Assembly (NCBI GenBank): GCA_023376005.1
Contig: CM042176.1
Coordinates: 15,090,608 to 15,154,607 of the forward strand
DNA: 64,000 nucleotides
Origin: Doryteuthis pealeii
Lineage: Eukaryota > Mollusca > Cephalopoda > Myopsida > Loliginidae
Direction: 5' to 3'
This document shows, piece by piece, positions 39,700 through 51,785 of the stretch. Below the pieces are notes generated by a model. It was given only the letters and a program-made list of their open reading frames with translations, was not told the DNA's origin and searched no databases. Within the stretch, counting starts at the first letter, position 1. Every line of letters begins with the position of its first letter. A program made the position numbers and the translations under genes.

Positions 39700-40970
39700 T
39701 TTTTCAAATAATACGTCTCGTTTAAACTTTTTTTTAAACAATGAATTAACTTCTTTTTTTTTTTTCAATAATAACATTTGAAAACTTTTTTTAACAATGA
39801 ATTGAAGGTAAAAATTTCAGATAATGCCCTAGCCTAATTTTATGGTAGGAATATACGAGGAACAAGTTCATTTTTACCAACTTTTTAATAATGAATTTTA
39901 AAAAAATGAAGAAAGATTTAAGAAACCAGATAAAAGACAAATCAACAGAGTGTTAAAAGCTGGCTTCTGCGGCTAATTTCAAGGGAGTATTTTGGCAAGT
40001 CCCAACCCCTTTTTATCATATGGGTGCTAGAAGGCGGTGGCTGCGGGTCTGTCCTGGGAATGACGTTAAACTCTATCTGATGGTGAGGTTCCAGTTCTGG
40101 AGGTTTGGGGAATGTGGAGCACCCCTTCATCACCATTGCTCCCTGGTCCACTCTGACCTGGAGTGGTAGTACCTGTTAGGGTCCCATCTATGGGTTAAAT
40201 AGAAAAATGTATTTATAAAAAAATTGTATTATCCATTAAGAATTGATTTATTTCAAAACTTTATCGGCATTAAATGACCCACTGAGGTTGATATGCCGTA
40301 AAACAAAACCAAACCAACCCTATTGCGAAAGGGAGTATTCCTTAAAAATAAATAAATCGGTAGTGCTTTTTTATTTAGACAGTATCGATGGAAATTTCAG
40401 TCTCTCCGTGTTTTCTAACAACAGAATAAACAAAACAAAAGATAAAAAACAGTTATTCAGTAGGATATGTCTAGTTTTAACTTCTTTTTTTTTAAACAAA
40501 GAATTAACTTTTTTTTTTCAATAATAAAATTTGAAAACTTTTTTTTAACAATGAATTGAAAACTTTTTAATAATGAATTTTTAAAAATGTAAAAAGATTT
40601 AAGAATTCAGATGTAAAACAAATCAACAGTACGTAAAAGACTGCTAATTTCAAGGGAAATTAATGTCTCGTTTTAACTTCTTTTTTTAAAACAATGAATT
40701 AACTTTTTTTTTTAAATAATAAAATTTGAAAACTTTTTTTTAACAATGAATTGAAAACTTTTTAATAATGAATTTTAAAAAATGAAAAAAGATTTATGAA
40801 TTCAGATGTAAAACAAATCAACAGTACGTAAAAGGCTGCTAATTTCAAGGGAGTATTCCTTAAAAATAGATAAATCGGTAGTGCTTTTTATTTAGACAGA
40901 TAATCGATGGAAATTTCAGTCTCTCCATGTTTTCTAACAACAGAATAAACAAAACAAAAGTGTGACGGAG
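39700..40970. repeat. Composite direct repeats
   Basis: A block with acaatgaattaacttctttt, gaaaactttttaataatgaa and aaaacaaatcaacag recurs at about 39715-39990, 40465-40660 and 40665-40860. A second block (aaataaatcggtagtgcttt, gatggaaatttcagtctctc, aacaacagaataaacaaaac) recurs at 40330-40445 and 40850-40965. No coding seen. Confidence 0.65.
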
Positions 40971-41400
40971 AACGAAAAAGAGCAAGACTTTGTCTTGCCT
41001 GCTGGGATCGAACCCGCGTCCAAAAACAAAAAGATTTCGTTTCTAAGGCTCTAAATTAACTTTCAGCTTAAATTCAATGATATAGTATTATTAGTATTAT
41101 TCGGACTATTGTCCCCATCTTCATTGTTATTTGTACAACGTTTCGGCCGATATACCCTCCGGCCTTCTTCAGGTATTTCTTGTCGGATTCGGGAACCTTC
41201 TCGGACTCGGGAACCTTCTTTTGGCAGTCGGGTTAAAAGACAGTTCTAAGTGACAGTTATCTCTGGTTCCCGAGTTCAATCCTGAGTGAAAGCAGTTAGA
41301 AAAATAATTAATTAGCACAACTCCTACCCCAGCTATGGTTAGCGGAATGAGAACAGGATACCCCCGTGGAATAAATAAGTTAGGTTTCAGAAAGATGGGA
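40971..41400. mobile_element. tRNA-like tail and two head-to-head SINE-B pieces before the gap
   Basis: A B-box-like tgggatcgaacccgcgtcc on the minus strand sits at about 41010-41028. Then a minus SINE-B tail (41090-41230: cgtttcggccgatatacc) is followed directly by a plus SINE-B head and body (41232-41395: ctatggttagcggaatgaga) up to the gap. Confidence 0.6.
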
Positions 41401-41500
41401 NNNNNNNNNNNNNNNNNNNNNNNNNNNNNNNNNNNNNNNNNNNNNNNNNNNNNNNNNNNNNNNNNNNNNNNNNNNNNNNNNNNNNNNNNNNNNNNNNNNN
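41401..41500. other. Assembly gap (100 N)
   Basis: One hundred N, the customary scaffold gap of unknown size. It interrupts SINE-B sequence. Confidence 0.99.
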
Positions 41501-41963
41501 CAAAAAAACATTATACAGAACATATAATATTACTAATAATATTAAAATAAAAGTATATATATATATATATATAATATATATATATAATCAGTGGATTTAA
41601 ACCCTGAAGATCCTTGATGCGTGAAAACTCGAATAGGTTATCTCTAATGTACCATTTTATAATAAAATGCTCACTTATGAGCACTTTCTATTGTTATATC
41701 GCTGACTTAACTCTCTGAATTCTACACTTACTAACCATTGTGACCAAATTCACCGGTAAGTTAACTTTCCTATATAATTATAAATATATATATATAAATA
41801 ACGATGAGTCTAATTTAATATAATATATTATATCATATATTATATATATATATATAATATATATTAAAAATATTATATAGTTTTTATTTTTTAAAATGAT
41901 ATCTTAATATCCTTTTCAGTTCTCTCTCTCTCTCTCACTCTCCTTCTCTCTGTCTCCCTTCTC

Positions 41964-42013
<50 letters not shown>

Positions 42014-42139
42014 ATAATATATATATAAATAAGTAAATTAAAGTCGTCGGGTGGCCTAAAGTTTAACGTCATACCCAGGCCATTTGAATTGTATAATAGT
42101 ATAACATCATATAGGTATGTGAATTAATATAAATGAATG
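41501..42139. repeat. AT and CT microsatellites
   Basis: AT runs at 41550-41590, 41790-41880 and 41980-42030, and a (TC)n run at about 41925-41980. A short repeated phrase (taaaccctgaagatccttg, gtgaaaactcgaataggtt) lies at 41598-41640 and, inverted, at 48325-48380. Confidence 0.75.
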
Positions 42140-42150
42140 TATAAGTAATA

Positions 42151-42400
42151 TAAAAAGTCGTCGGGGTGGCCTAAAGTCGGTATCAGCCAATCAGCGAGGG
42201 AGTCTATCCCCTTTTCACTAGCGCTAGATCAAGGAGATTATTTTTGCGTCTGAGGTGGAGCGCCACACATACCATCAGCTCCTTACTTTACCGAACAGAT
42301 CCCTGAGCTACTCATACGCTGAGTTAGCAAGGACCGGTATCGAATCCGGAACCTTGTGGTTTCTAGCCGAACGCTCTACTGACTGAGCTAACCCGGCCCT
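42151..42400 (-). mobile_element. SINE-A, full-length with 11-bp target-site duplication
   Basis: Flanked by tataagtaata at 42140-42150 and 42401-42411. The head (gggccgggttagctcagtca on the minus strand) and B box are well preserved. The flanking repeats confirm retrotransposition and fix the family's ends. Confidence 0.9.
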
Positions 42401-42449
42401 TATAAGTAATACAGATTAATATAATATGATTATAGATTATTTATACATA

Positions 42450-43089
42450 CTAGCAAATATATGCACCCTCCGGTGCAAGTATTTAACTTTTAATATAATT
42501 AAAATATCATATCAAATTAGAAAGGTTAATGAAAATGAATAGAAATGCAGATAAAACGATTTGGAACAGAGGGGGTATGATTGAAAAATAGAACAACTTT
42601 GAAACTAACTATTCCATCATTTTCCATTACTCCCCTCTTTCATTTGTAAATTTTCCTAATTTAACTATTTAGTTAAAATAGGAAGTAAAGAATAATATCA
42701 CAGTTATTTCTTCTTGTTAATGGATTTCTTTTAAGATTTACCCCGAGATATTTGCTCATACTCATTAATATAACACCAAACAATTAGAAATCAATAATAC
42801 TAAGCATATATTTATTAAAATCAAATTTTTAATATCAATATGCAAATTAGCCTTCCCATAACACTGGAAACCGCTATTTTGTTGTATATATAAATTCAAC
42901 TGCGTGTTATTAACTTGTAGATATGGTAAACTGTCTTAATGATGTAAAACAATTTTATTAATAATTGAGGTTTGAATAAAAAATAAAATCCTGGAGAATG
43001 TGATGTAAATAACAAAGCGAATTGTGATTTGTATAGTAATATAGTTTCGGTTACAGACAGACAAACCCACAATCTCCATTATAATAAGA
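42450..43089 (-). mobile_element. Helitron-like element H1, complete, 640 bp
   Basis: On the minus strand it starts TCTTATTATAATGGAGATTG at 43089 after A and ends catatatttgCTAG at 42450 before T, with the hairpin gcaccggagggtgc. It is homologous along its length to 38983-39667. Confidence 0.7.
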
Positions 43090-43129
43090 TATAAATGGCA
43101 ATTGGTGTGTATGTATTTATGTATGTATG

Positions 43130-43670
43130 TCTATCATCATCATCATAATCATCATGTCGCGCTGTCAGCGCGGATATCCATGACAATCTCTCTCCATCCG
43201 TCCCTATCGCTCATCATTCTCGGGAGGTCCTCTGTGCAGCATCCTGTATCCACACAGAGCTGATCAATGTATGTCTTTGCTGGTCGGCCCACACTGGCGT
43301 GTCCATGTGCTGGCTTCCACAGGAGGACGTCGCTTATGAGTTCGTCCTTGCTTCTCCAACAGTGTCCCGCGTGTCTTGTCCGTCTTACTCGGATGGTTTG
43401 GGTGATATGTGGCAGGTGACCGTACAGCTGTTTTCTCGTGGGGTGTTGTTTCCACGTCTTGTTCAGGATCACCCGCAGCATTCTTGTGCAGCTCTCGTCT
43501 AGTTTATTCTCTAGTCGCTTTAGGAAAAGCATGGGCCGAAATAAATAAATTAACGATCATATGGAAATCCAATCTCACAGACAAGTTAAAGAGACAGTTT
43601 TTCCAGGCCGTTGTCGTGTCAGTACTGCTGTATGGCTGCACCACCTGGACCCTAACTAAGCGATGTATGT
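43130..43670 (-). mobile_element. LINE tail with inverted 5' part (twin-priming structure)
   Basis: Minus 43525 to 43152 reads KRLENKLDESCTRMLRVILN, then RVRRTRHAGHCWRSKDELIS and VGRPAKTYIDQLCVDTGC to RADSAT, with an (atg)n-type tail at 43133-43155. Directly beside it, plus 43521 to 43666 reads KAWAEINKLTIIWKSNLTDK then VLLYGCTTWTLTKR, the part that should precede it. The two halves are contiguous in the parent LINE but inverted here. Confidence 0.85.
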
Positions 43671-43909
43671 CTATAACACTACCAAAATAAAAACAATTAA
43701 CGACAAAGAATATATATACATACAGGTTGAATATCACCAGTCCTTGCTTTTTGTGCAAAAATTATGAAGATTTGATTCATATTCGAAGATATTTAGAAAT
43801 TAAAATATACATAGAAATAGCATAGGAATTCTACTTAGAAATGTCCAGCATTTGAAAATCTCTAAAGTAAACAAATCACTACATCAGGGTTTAACCCCTT
43901 CCCCATACA

Positions 43910-43910
<1 letters not shown>

Positions 43911-43975
<65 letters not shown>
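43911..43975 (+). repeat. (TC)n microsatellite
   Basis: About 60 bp of pure TC. It has no gene context. Confidence 0.95.
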
Positions 43976-43978
<3 letters not shown>

Positions 43979-44119
43979 CTCTACCCAGACGATGCTCCTA
44001 GTCTATTATATAGTATATAGAATGTATAGTATATCTATATATGATATTATGAAGAAATATATTTGCATAAAAAGCAAATTCTTTATCAATCGTTTTAAGA
44101 TTCGTTAAGAATTCATTAC

Positions 44120-44725
44120 AATGTTCGTTTATTTTAGAATTTTTTATAGGGTCAGAAGGTACATTTAAAATATTATTTTGTAAAATGTACACCAAAACTC
44201 ATGAGTGTTTTGAAACATTTTTTTTTTCATTTTTTAAATATATTTTGTACATAAAACAAAAAATTAAGTTCAATTCTTAATTCCTTGTTGAGTTTAATCA
44301 TATATACTGTTATGTGGAGAAAAGTAGGCAAACACGGGATGTTGACCTTCCGTTTTCAGCATTTTGAGAATTTCCATCATTGGAGTAAGAACTATATTCA
44401 AGTCCTGAAGATGGTCTAATAAGAGACCGAAACGTTGCACCGTCGACAATAAACATCAAGTTTCCATAACATCCCGTGTTTGTCTACTTTTCTCCACATA
44501 CTGTCGGATTAACCTCCTCACATTTCTACCATATACTGTTATGCTATTTTAGAATTCTTTATAGGGTCAGAAGGTACATTTAAAATATGATTTTGTAAAA
44601 TGTACCCCGAAACTCATGTGTGTTTTGAAACATTTTTTTTTTTTTAAATATATTTTGTACATAAAAGAAAAAATTAAGTTCAATTCTTAATTCCTTGCTG
44701 AGTTTAATCATATATACTGTTATGT
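44120..44725 (+). repeat. Direct repeats of about 180 bp around a small inverted-end insertion
   Basis: Copies at about 44130-44312 and 44545-44725 share atagggtcagaaggtacatt, gttttgaaacattttttt and ttcaattcttaattccttg. Between them, 44312-44499 has inverted ends (gtggagaaaagtagRcaaac, acgggatgtt) and the core ctgaagatggtctaataaga, gaccgaaacgttgcacc. A diverged relative of the direct repeat is at 56570-56790. Confidence 0.7.
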
Positions 44726-45340
44726 TTTTTTTTTTTCATACGGATAAAATACGGAAGACTGAAATGATAATGCCAAGACCAGGTTGTTGGAAAATTAACA
44801 AGGTTTTATTTAACACGGGTAGAGAATGCTTCTACGCTAAAAAAAAAAGTGACTTAACTAGTTCAACTGTGCTGTGCACGTGCGTTGCGTCCACTCACAA
44901 CCAAACCCAATCCAAAAGTAACATGGCGGAAACCCTATTTCCCATCAGTCCCCTACTGATCAAAGGGGAGCAACTCTATTTTTATTAGGTCTTTCTAAAA
45001 ATATTAGGTCTTCCTAAAAAGATTTAGCATTAAATAGCCTACAAGTATTGATTTGCTATTAAACAAAATAACCAATCAACCCTTCTTTTAACAGCAGCAT
45101 AGCTAAAGATCGCCTGTTCTTCAATGTATCTTTCCCTATTGAATTAGTTTTGCAGTCCAAAACATTGGGAATTGGATCTTTTACAGTAAATGCTATAACG
45201 AAAAAGAAAAGAAAGAATTGAAGAACGAAAATTAAAGCAAGGGAGATAGAAAAGACAGACCTCCCGGTTCGAGTTATGTAGGCTCTTTACTAAGAACCAT
45301 TGTGGTGTTACATACCGGGTCCTCTTCTTAAATTCTTTGA
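44726..45340. other. No gene recognised
   Basis: One open frame at 44695-44988 has no family feature. The end (gggttcgagttatg-type at 45265-45280) is not tRNA-like enough to call. Confidence 0.4.
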
Positions 45341-45451
45341 ATGTCTGGTTCCATTTTCTTCATCTTTTATCTTTTATTGGTTTCTGCTTCTCTATCGAGA
45401 TTCTTCTTTTTCTTTGGCGTTTGTCTCTCTCTTCTCTCTCTCTCTCTCTCT

Positions 45452-45487
<36 letters not shown>

Positions 45488-45643
45488 TTTCTCTCAGAGT
45501 TCCATTTTTGTTCTTTAATTCGGAAACACGGCATCTTTTATCTTTCATTGGTTTCTGCGTCTCTATCGAGAGATTCTTCTTTGGGGGGGGGGGGGCGTTT
45601 GTCTCCCTTCCCCCCTTCTCCCTCTCTTCTTTCTTTTTCTTTC

Positions 45644-45674
<31 letters not shown>

Positions 45675-45830
45675 TCTCTCTTTCTCTCCTCTCTCTTTCT
45701 CTTCCCCCTCTCTCTCTGAGTTCCATTTTTGTTCTTTAATTCGGAAACACGGCATCTTTATCTTTCATTGGTTTCTGCGTCTCTATCGAGATTCTTCTTT
45801 TTGGGGGGGCGTTTGTCTCCCTCTCTTATA
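45341..45830 (+). repeat. Three-copy repeat of about 220 bp with CT-rich core
   Basis: The block ttggtttctgcgtctctatc then gagattcttcttt, a G-run, ggcgtttgtctccc, a long CT tract and gttccatttttgttctttaa, ttcggaaacacggcatc recurs at about 45345, 45540 and 45760. Open frames are CT artefacts. Confidence 0.8.
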
Positions 45831-46845
45831 GACATTTATTACATTGAATTCCCGATACATCCTTTAACCACAGGCTCACGGGAAGCAGAGAGGAAAGGCT
45901 CGTCTACCCACCAGAGCTTCTTGGTCTCAAATCCACTAAATTCTAATTCTACTTTCACAGCTTCATCTGATCGTGTGACTCTCTAAGCCAACGAGAGCCC
46001 CGTTCCAGACGAACCTTGGGTTCGGTTGTGTTATGTCATAGACATATGGTAAAGATCTCTTCTTGTAGCCTGTCACTTTTCAACAGAATAGGCCTTTCTA
46101 CTTTCTTTTCACTATGCGTTTTCATTTATTTATTTTTTTACCCCAAATAAAAAGATTCGGTAATTTATGAGGAAGTGCGTCCTGGTCCCCTGCCTCCGAA
46201 ATTGCTGCCCGGTGAATTTTAAAATAATGACCCCAAGCTTCGGCGCAACATCAGTGTTACTTGACAAAAAAAAACAACCAACTTAGGGCGTTAAATGTAT
46301 TTTAGGGGGGGTCTCTATTTTGTCTGAATTCTTGTTTATTTATAGAAATTTGTCGTAATTCGTGTTTATTTATCGTAATTTGTCATAATTCTTGTTTATT
46401 TTTGTTTTATTTATCGTAATAAAAGAAAATCTTAGTATTTAATAGATAGATATGAAGATGGATAGTTTTGAATAGACTGAGATAGATAGATAGATAGATA
46501 GATAAACAATAGGTAACACCTATTTTACCCCGTGAAATTTACCCTCCCCTTCTATATTTAACACAGCAGCAATTTCGGAGGCAGGTGACCGGGACGCACT
46601 TCCTCATAAATTACCAAAGATTCTAAGAATCAAATTGTGTCCTTATTTATTTTAAGAACTCTGAAGAGTTCCACAAATCGATTTATAATTATTGAATTAT
46701 ATCATTTCATCAGTAAAAATCAAAAACTTTTTTTTTTTTAAACTCTTATTATAAGCATATTAAAGAGTATGTGCAATTTCAATGCTCAATGATATCTCTT
46801 ATCTGAGTGATAAGTCGACACGTACATGTCAAAACTGATTACTTT
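45831..46845. repeat. Inverted repeat pair and GATA run
   Basis: Arms at 46155-46235 and 46530-46625 share ggtaatttatgaggaagtgc, gtcc and ctgcctccgaaattgctgc, inverted. Between them are repeated ttcttgtttatttatcgtaa phrases and (gata)n at 46483-46503. No gene. Confidence 0.65.
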
Positions 46846-46995
46846 TCTAAATCCTTCTTTCTTTCTTTCTTTCTTTTTCTTTTTCCTTTGTTTCTTTCTT
46901 ACTTTTCTAAATCCTTCTTTCTTTCTTTCTTTCTTTCTTTTTTTTCTTTCTTTGTTTCTTTCTTACTTTTCTAAATCCTTCTTTCTTTCTTTTAT
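46846..46995 (+). repeat. CT-rich tandem repeat, unit about 63 bp
   Basis: Three copies of ttacttttctaaatccttct followed by (ttct)n. Confidence 0.85.
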
Positions 46996-47307
46996 TACGT
47001 TTGGATGAAACAATTAAGTTATTATAACTAGAATTAAAATTAAAAAATATTCCCTCCATAATCACCGAAACCTCCGATATTCTGCTTTTTTATCTCAATT
47101 AAGCTGTAAACAGGGATGACATTTTAAAAGATTGAAATCTATTTCCTCAGATGCAGGCAAAGTTTTGAAGAAAATATTTTATGGGGTAATTCATTATGCT
47201 AATTTGCAACTTTCGCCACATCGGAGACGTTATAGTTCCAAAATCGACCTACACTAACGTACATACCGAAACAGTCGCGATTCCTTTATACATATAGGAG
47301 AAGATAT
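46996..47307. other. Short unassigned AT-rich stretch
   Basis: No repeats recognised and no open frame of note. The first SINE-C target duplication (taggagaagatat) is at its end. Confidence 0.5.
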
Positions 47308-47594
47308 GGAGGCGCGTGGTCTAATGGTTAGAGTCTTAGGAAATGGACTCATCGACCCGGGTTCAATTCCTCGACGAAACTGTTTGCATTTCACATGGCT
47401 CTAATACCCTTGAGAAAGGTATGAATACAAATTTCCCTCCAGCTATGGGTAAATAGCAGGACAGACTGGGCCTTTAAACATGGCTAGGTAACCAGTCTAG
47501 GAGAAGGAAAACTGAATTCAAACCTGTTAATCTCCGCTTAAGAAATTGACCTTGTGTCTCATCCTGCTCGTGCGGTGGGGTTGGTAAATAAATG
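47308..47594 (+). mobile_element. SINE-C, full-length with 13-bp target-site duplication
   Basis: Flanked by taggagaagatat at 47295-47307 and 47595-47607. The tRNA-like head ggcgcgtggtctaatggtta (A box) and cccgggttcaattcctcg (B box) is followed by ctccagctatgggtaaatag, gacagactgggcc and gaaattgaccttgtgtctca. A second copy is at 61875-62165. Confidence 0.9.
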
Positions 47595-47607
47595 TAGGAG
47601 AAGATAT

Positions 47608-47780
47608 ATGTGTGTTCGTATGTGTATGTGTGTCCGAGAATATTTATCATGAGTCGATCGATACAAAATTAGGTATATATCATGTCTGTACTCTTTTTCT
47701 ATTTATGTGTACTTATTCGAGTACTTGTTCATCGATCTATTATTGTACTCGTCTCTAGGCATCCGCTTACACCACCGGTA

Positions 47781-47852
<72 letters not shown>

Positions 47853-48244
47853 AGAGAAAGGGAGAGAGGGTGAGAGATTTCTCTCAACACCTGTTTAATA
47901 TTCACACCTGTATTTTGAAATGCGTGGGAGATATTAGATATAGATATAGATATAGAGATAGATAGATATATAGATATAGATATAGATATAAATTTCTAAA
48001 ATAAATTTATTACAGAGTAACGGTTTATCGAGTTTTTCCTTTCTTTCAAAGGTAAATATTTCTCTTTATTTAATCTAAATTATAGATTATTATGCATTGA
48101 GCTCTCTTTAGTGATTTATAAAAATCCGTGTATCTGCACCTACTAAAACATGCAATATAATTATACAGTGAGATTTTGAAGATCCCATGTAGAATCATCC
48201 CTTATTACTACCAGTTTTGGATACCTTACTCACACACACATACA

Positions 48245-48297
<53 letters not shown>

Positions 48298-48413
48298 TAT
48301 AAAAAATGGATATAAAAGAAACCTACTCGAGTTTCACCATAAGGATCTTTAGGGTTTAAATCCACTGAATTAATCGAGTACCGATTAATTGCAGCCGATT
48401 GCACGTGTGTTCA

Positions 48414-48472
<59 letters not shown>

Positions 48473-48689
48473 AGATGGGGAGAGGAGGAGAGGAAGAGAG
48501 AGAGATTTCTCTCAACACTTGTTAATATTCACACCTGTATTTGAATGCGTGGGTGGTCCGATGCTTAATGTCACAAAGAATGGAATCGGCAAGTTCAAGA
48601 TTCTGTCTGGGACGGTTTTTTCGTACAGTTTACACCAGTGTCGTCAATTTTAGCGCCCTGGGTAACCCAGACCATGGCGTATAAAAAGA
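47608..48689. repeat. Microsatellites and a short duplicated segment
   Basis: (AT)n and (AG)n at 47785-47850, (tagata)n at 47935-47990, (CA)n and (AT)n at 48230-48298, (AT)n at 48417-48467. The phrase tctctcaacacctgtttaat then attcacacctgtatttt occurs at about 47880 and 48510. No gene. Confidence 0.8.
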
Positions 48690-48960
48690 AAAATTCAGTT
48701 AACACGGAGTGGCTTATTGTCGGTATTAACCACAGAGCGAGAGAATCAATCCCCTTTTCACTAGCACTAGACCAGGGATATTGTTTTTTGGGGGGTCTTT
48801 TTGTGTCTGAGGTGGTGCCCTACACCTACCATCAGCTCCCCGCTTCACCGTACAGATCCAAGCTATACTACTCATATGCTGAGTTCACAAGGACCAGTAT
48901 CGAATCCAGAACCTCATGGTTCCATGTCGGATGCTCTACCGACTGAGCTAAACCGTCTCT
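48690..48960 (-). mobile_element. SINE-A, diverged, minus strand
   Basis: The minus strand has agagacggtttagctcagtc, ggtagagc and the B-box region, with the body down to about 48690. A GT-rich insertion (about 48783-48805) sits in the body. Confidence 0.75.
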
Positions 48961-49004
48961 AACAAATCGAGACATCTCAGAAATGATAAGTAATTCCCGA
49001 AGAC

Positions 49005-49130
49005 ACAAAAGTCTTAGCGTCTGGGGTGGAGCGCCACAACTACCATCAGCTTCTCACTTTGCCGTACAGATTCAAGCTCTGCTACTCATACACTTGGTTC
49101 ATGAGTGCCGGTATCGAACGCGGAAAGTTT
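49005..49130 (-). mobile_element. SINE-A partial, minus strand
   Basis: The plus strand reads gtctggggtggagcgccaca then accatcagcttctcactttg and gtatcgaacgcgga. Head and tail are incomplete. Confidence 0.65.
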
Positions 49131-49439
49131 ATAGTGTAATATATTGCCTGATCAGTTACCAACACTGCCTTCAACTTTCCAGAAAATAGATCTCTAGGGC
49201 TTGACCTGACCAGCTTATTGATCAGAAGGGGTCAATCTTACCGTCTGTCTAGCCTAAGTAAGGGCCAAAGTGGAGTGCTGTAAGTCATGGACTGCTCAGC
49301 CACCAGGATGTTGTCCTTAAGCATCAAAGAATTGAATACTTAACAAGAATGAATAAAACAAAATGTCTTCGGCATAAAATAACCCAATAAGGGTGGAGAT
49401 GTCGTAAAATCCCAACCAACTAACCTACCAACCAATCCC
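49131..49439. other. Unassigned stretch with a LINE-like 3' tail
   Basis: At 49372-49437 the motif aacccaataagggtggagat then gtcgtaaaatcc and (aaccaacc) resembles tails at 23586, 40262 and 54672. Otherwise nothing is recognised. Confidence 0.5.
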
Positions 49440-49600
49440 GGAAAGTTCTCCGCACAGCATCCAGATTTGAGTTTTTGCTGGTGGACCCATACAGTTTTGA
49501 CCAACTACCTGTGCCCATAGGATAACGTCTTTGCTTCTCAAGCAGTGTCTAGCATATCTTGTTCGTATAACCCGAATGGTTTGTGTGATACGAGGCAAGT
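49440..49600 (-). mobile_element. Diverged LINE tail, minus strand
   Basis: One minus frame reads ITQTIRVIRTRYARHCLRSK then PPAKTQIWMLCGE, the same tail as at 43152-43525 (TQTIRVRRTRHAGHCWRSK). It is more diverged and partly out of frame. Confidence 0.65.
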
Positions 49601-49829
49601 GGTCTTACAGTTGGGATTCCAGATTCAACCCGGAATGTTTTGTTTTTTTTAATTTGCTCGCAGGGTCGGCCTGCTTCCAAAATGGTATGATATGTTAGTC
49701 TGCGGCTTCTAGGAGTTAAGTTTTTAAAAATGTGACACACTGACATTCGCATTTATTATCAGAGATGTGTGGGGGGGTGCTTTGTTTTTAAGTAGCCTGT
49801 ATAGATGAAGGTATAGTGTCATCAAGAAA

Positions 49830-49851
49830 GTTGTTGTTGTTGTTGTTGTTG

Positions 49852-49882
<31 letters not shown>
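49830..49882 (+). repeat. (TTG)n microsatellite
   Basis: About 50 bp of ttg repeats. The open frame across it is an artefact. Confidence 0.95.
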
Positions 49883-50099
49883 CTTTAAGTCCCCGGGTTG
49901 TCACAACATCAAGAAAATAAATCCAACGACCATCTTGAATATAGGTGTTTATTTACGGATCACGGCTTTGGTCAAACTTTACACCCAGGGAATCTGTAAT
50001 GGCCGGTTCTGTTTTCTCTGCTCAACAGCGACACCAGATAAAATATTAACGAATCAGTTAAATCGAACTTAATGGACCTAAAATTCCACCATCATAGTC

Positions 50100-50275
50100 A
50101 GTCACCCCGCCGAAAGAAAAAAATACCGAAATTCAGGGAATTAACCGAATTTAATGAAATGTTCAGTGTTGATATATTAACGAAATAAATATATAATGCA
50201 CCAGTTATTTTATTTAAAATCTTTTACATTTTTTTTAGGTCAGTTAACTTTGAATCACGTATCTGAGAATCTGTG
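50100..50275 (+). repeat. Dispersed repeat, inverted partner at 53660-53870
   Basis: It shares gaattaaccgaatttaatga, aaatgttcagtgttgatata, ccagttattttatttaaaa and ggtcagttaactttga with the reverse complement of 53660-53870. It flanks the block 50276-53660 as a long-range inverted pair. Confidence 0.7.
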
Positions 50276-50284
50276 TTACGCCTC

Positions 50285-50575
50285 AAAAAATTATAAATGA
50301 TTTACTATAAAAATGCATTGGAAATGATTTTTACTATAAAAATGCATTATGAATGATTTAATATAAAAATGCATTGTAAATCATCTTCTATAAAAATTAA
50401 TCGCAAATGATTTATTATAAAAATACATTCTAAATTATTTATTATAAGAATGCATTCCAATGATTTACTATAAAAATGCATTCCAAATTATTTATTATAA
50501 AAATGCATTGCAAATGATGATTTATTATAAAAATGCATTGCAAATGATTTTCTATAAAAATTGAATCGCATATAC
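50285..50575 (+). repeat. Tandem repeat, unit about 29 bp
   Basis: About ten copies of gatttactataaaaatgcat plus tgYaaat. The reverse complement forms occur at 250-560. Confidence 0.85.
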
Positions 50576-50779
50576 AACAAAATATTCCGACCAATTGTTT
50601 TTTTATTGATGTCTCAGACAAAAATGGGTTGTCGTTTCTAGTGAATCTAAAATGTTGGTAATTTTACCAATTCCTACCGATAATTTCACTAGAATGAGTG
50701 CTTTATTGATGTAATCAGTGACTACTGGGTAGTTTGGGTGGTAAGACACGCCTTCTTATTTCCTCCTATAACGAGGTGA

Positions 50780-51008
50780 ATAAAAGAAAGAAAGAAGGGA
50801 AAAAAAAAGAAAGAAACGAAGAAGAAAGAAAAGAAAGAAAGAAAGAAAAAAGAAAGAAGAAATTAACAGTGGAGACGAAGAGAGAGAGGAGGTGAAAGAG
50901 GGGTGTAAAAATGAAAAAGAAAGAAAGAAAGAAAAGAAAGAAAAGAAAAGAGGAAAAGAAAGACGAAGAAAAAGTGGGGTTAAGAAGAGGAGAGAAGATG
51001 TTAAGAAA

Positions 51009-51039
<31 letters not shown>

Positions 51040-51655
51040 TTATACATTGAATAAGAAGATCAAAGAGGGATGTAAAAAAAATAATAAAGTAGAGGAAAAG
51101 AAAGGAAGAGAAGAAAGAAAGAAAGAAAGAAAGAAAAAGAAGAGAAGAAGAAAAAAAGAAAAGAAGAAGAAGAAGAAGAAGAAGAAGAGAAGAAGAAGAA
51201 GAAGAAGAAGAAGAAGAAAAGAAGAAGAAGAAAGAAGAAAAGAAGAAGAAGAAAGAGGAAAGAAAGAAAAAAAGAAAGAAAGAAAAAAAAGGAAAGAAGA
51301 AGGAAGAAGGAGAAAGAAAAGAAGAAAAGAAGGAAAGAAAAGAAAGAAAGAAGAAGAAAGACGGAAAGAAATAAGAGGAAAGAAAGAAGAAAAAGAGGGA
51401 AGAAAGGCGAAGAAAGGAGGGTTAAAGCAAGAAAGAAAGAAAGAAAGAAGAAAGAAAAAGAAAGGCAATAATAGAGAAAGAAAGAAAGAAAAAGGAAAGA
51501 AGAGGGAAAGAAAGGCGAAGAAAAGAAAAGAAGGAAAGAAAGAAGAGGAAAAGGCGAAGAAATACAGGGTTAAAGAAAGAAAGAAGAAAGAAGAAGAAAA
51601 AGAAAGAAAGAAAGAAAGAAAGAGAAAGAAAGGAGAAGAAATGGAGGGTTAAAGC

Positions 51656-51691
<36 letters not shown>

Positions 51692-51753
51692 AAAAGAAAG
51701 AAAGAAAAAGAAAAAAGAGAAGAGGAAAAGAAAGGCGAAGAAATCGAGGGTTA

Positions 51754-51785
<32 letters not shown>

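Noticed and set aside
51047..51652. A 201-codon plus-strand frame of Lys/Glu/Arg
   Set aside because: It is the translation of a GA microsatellite.
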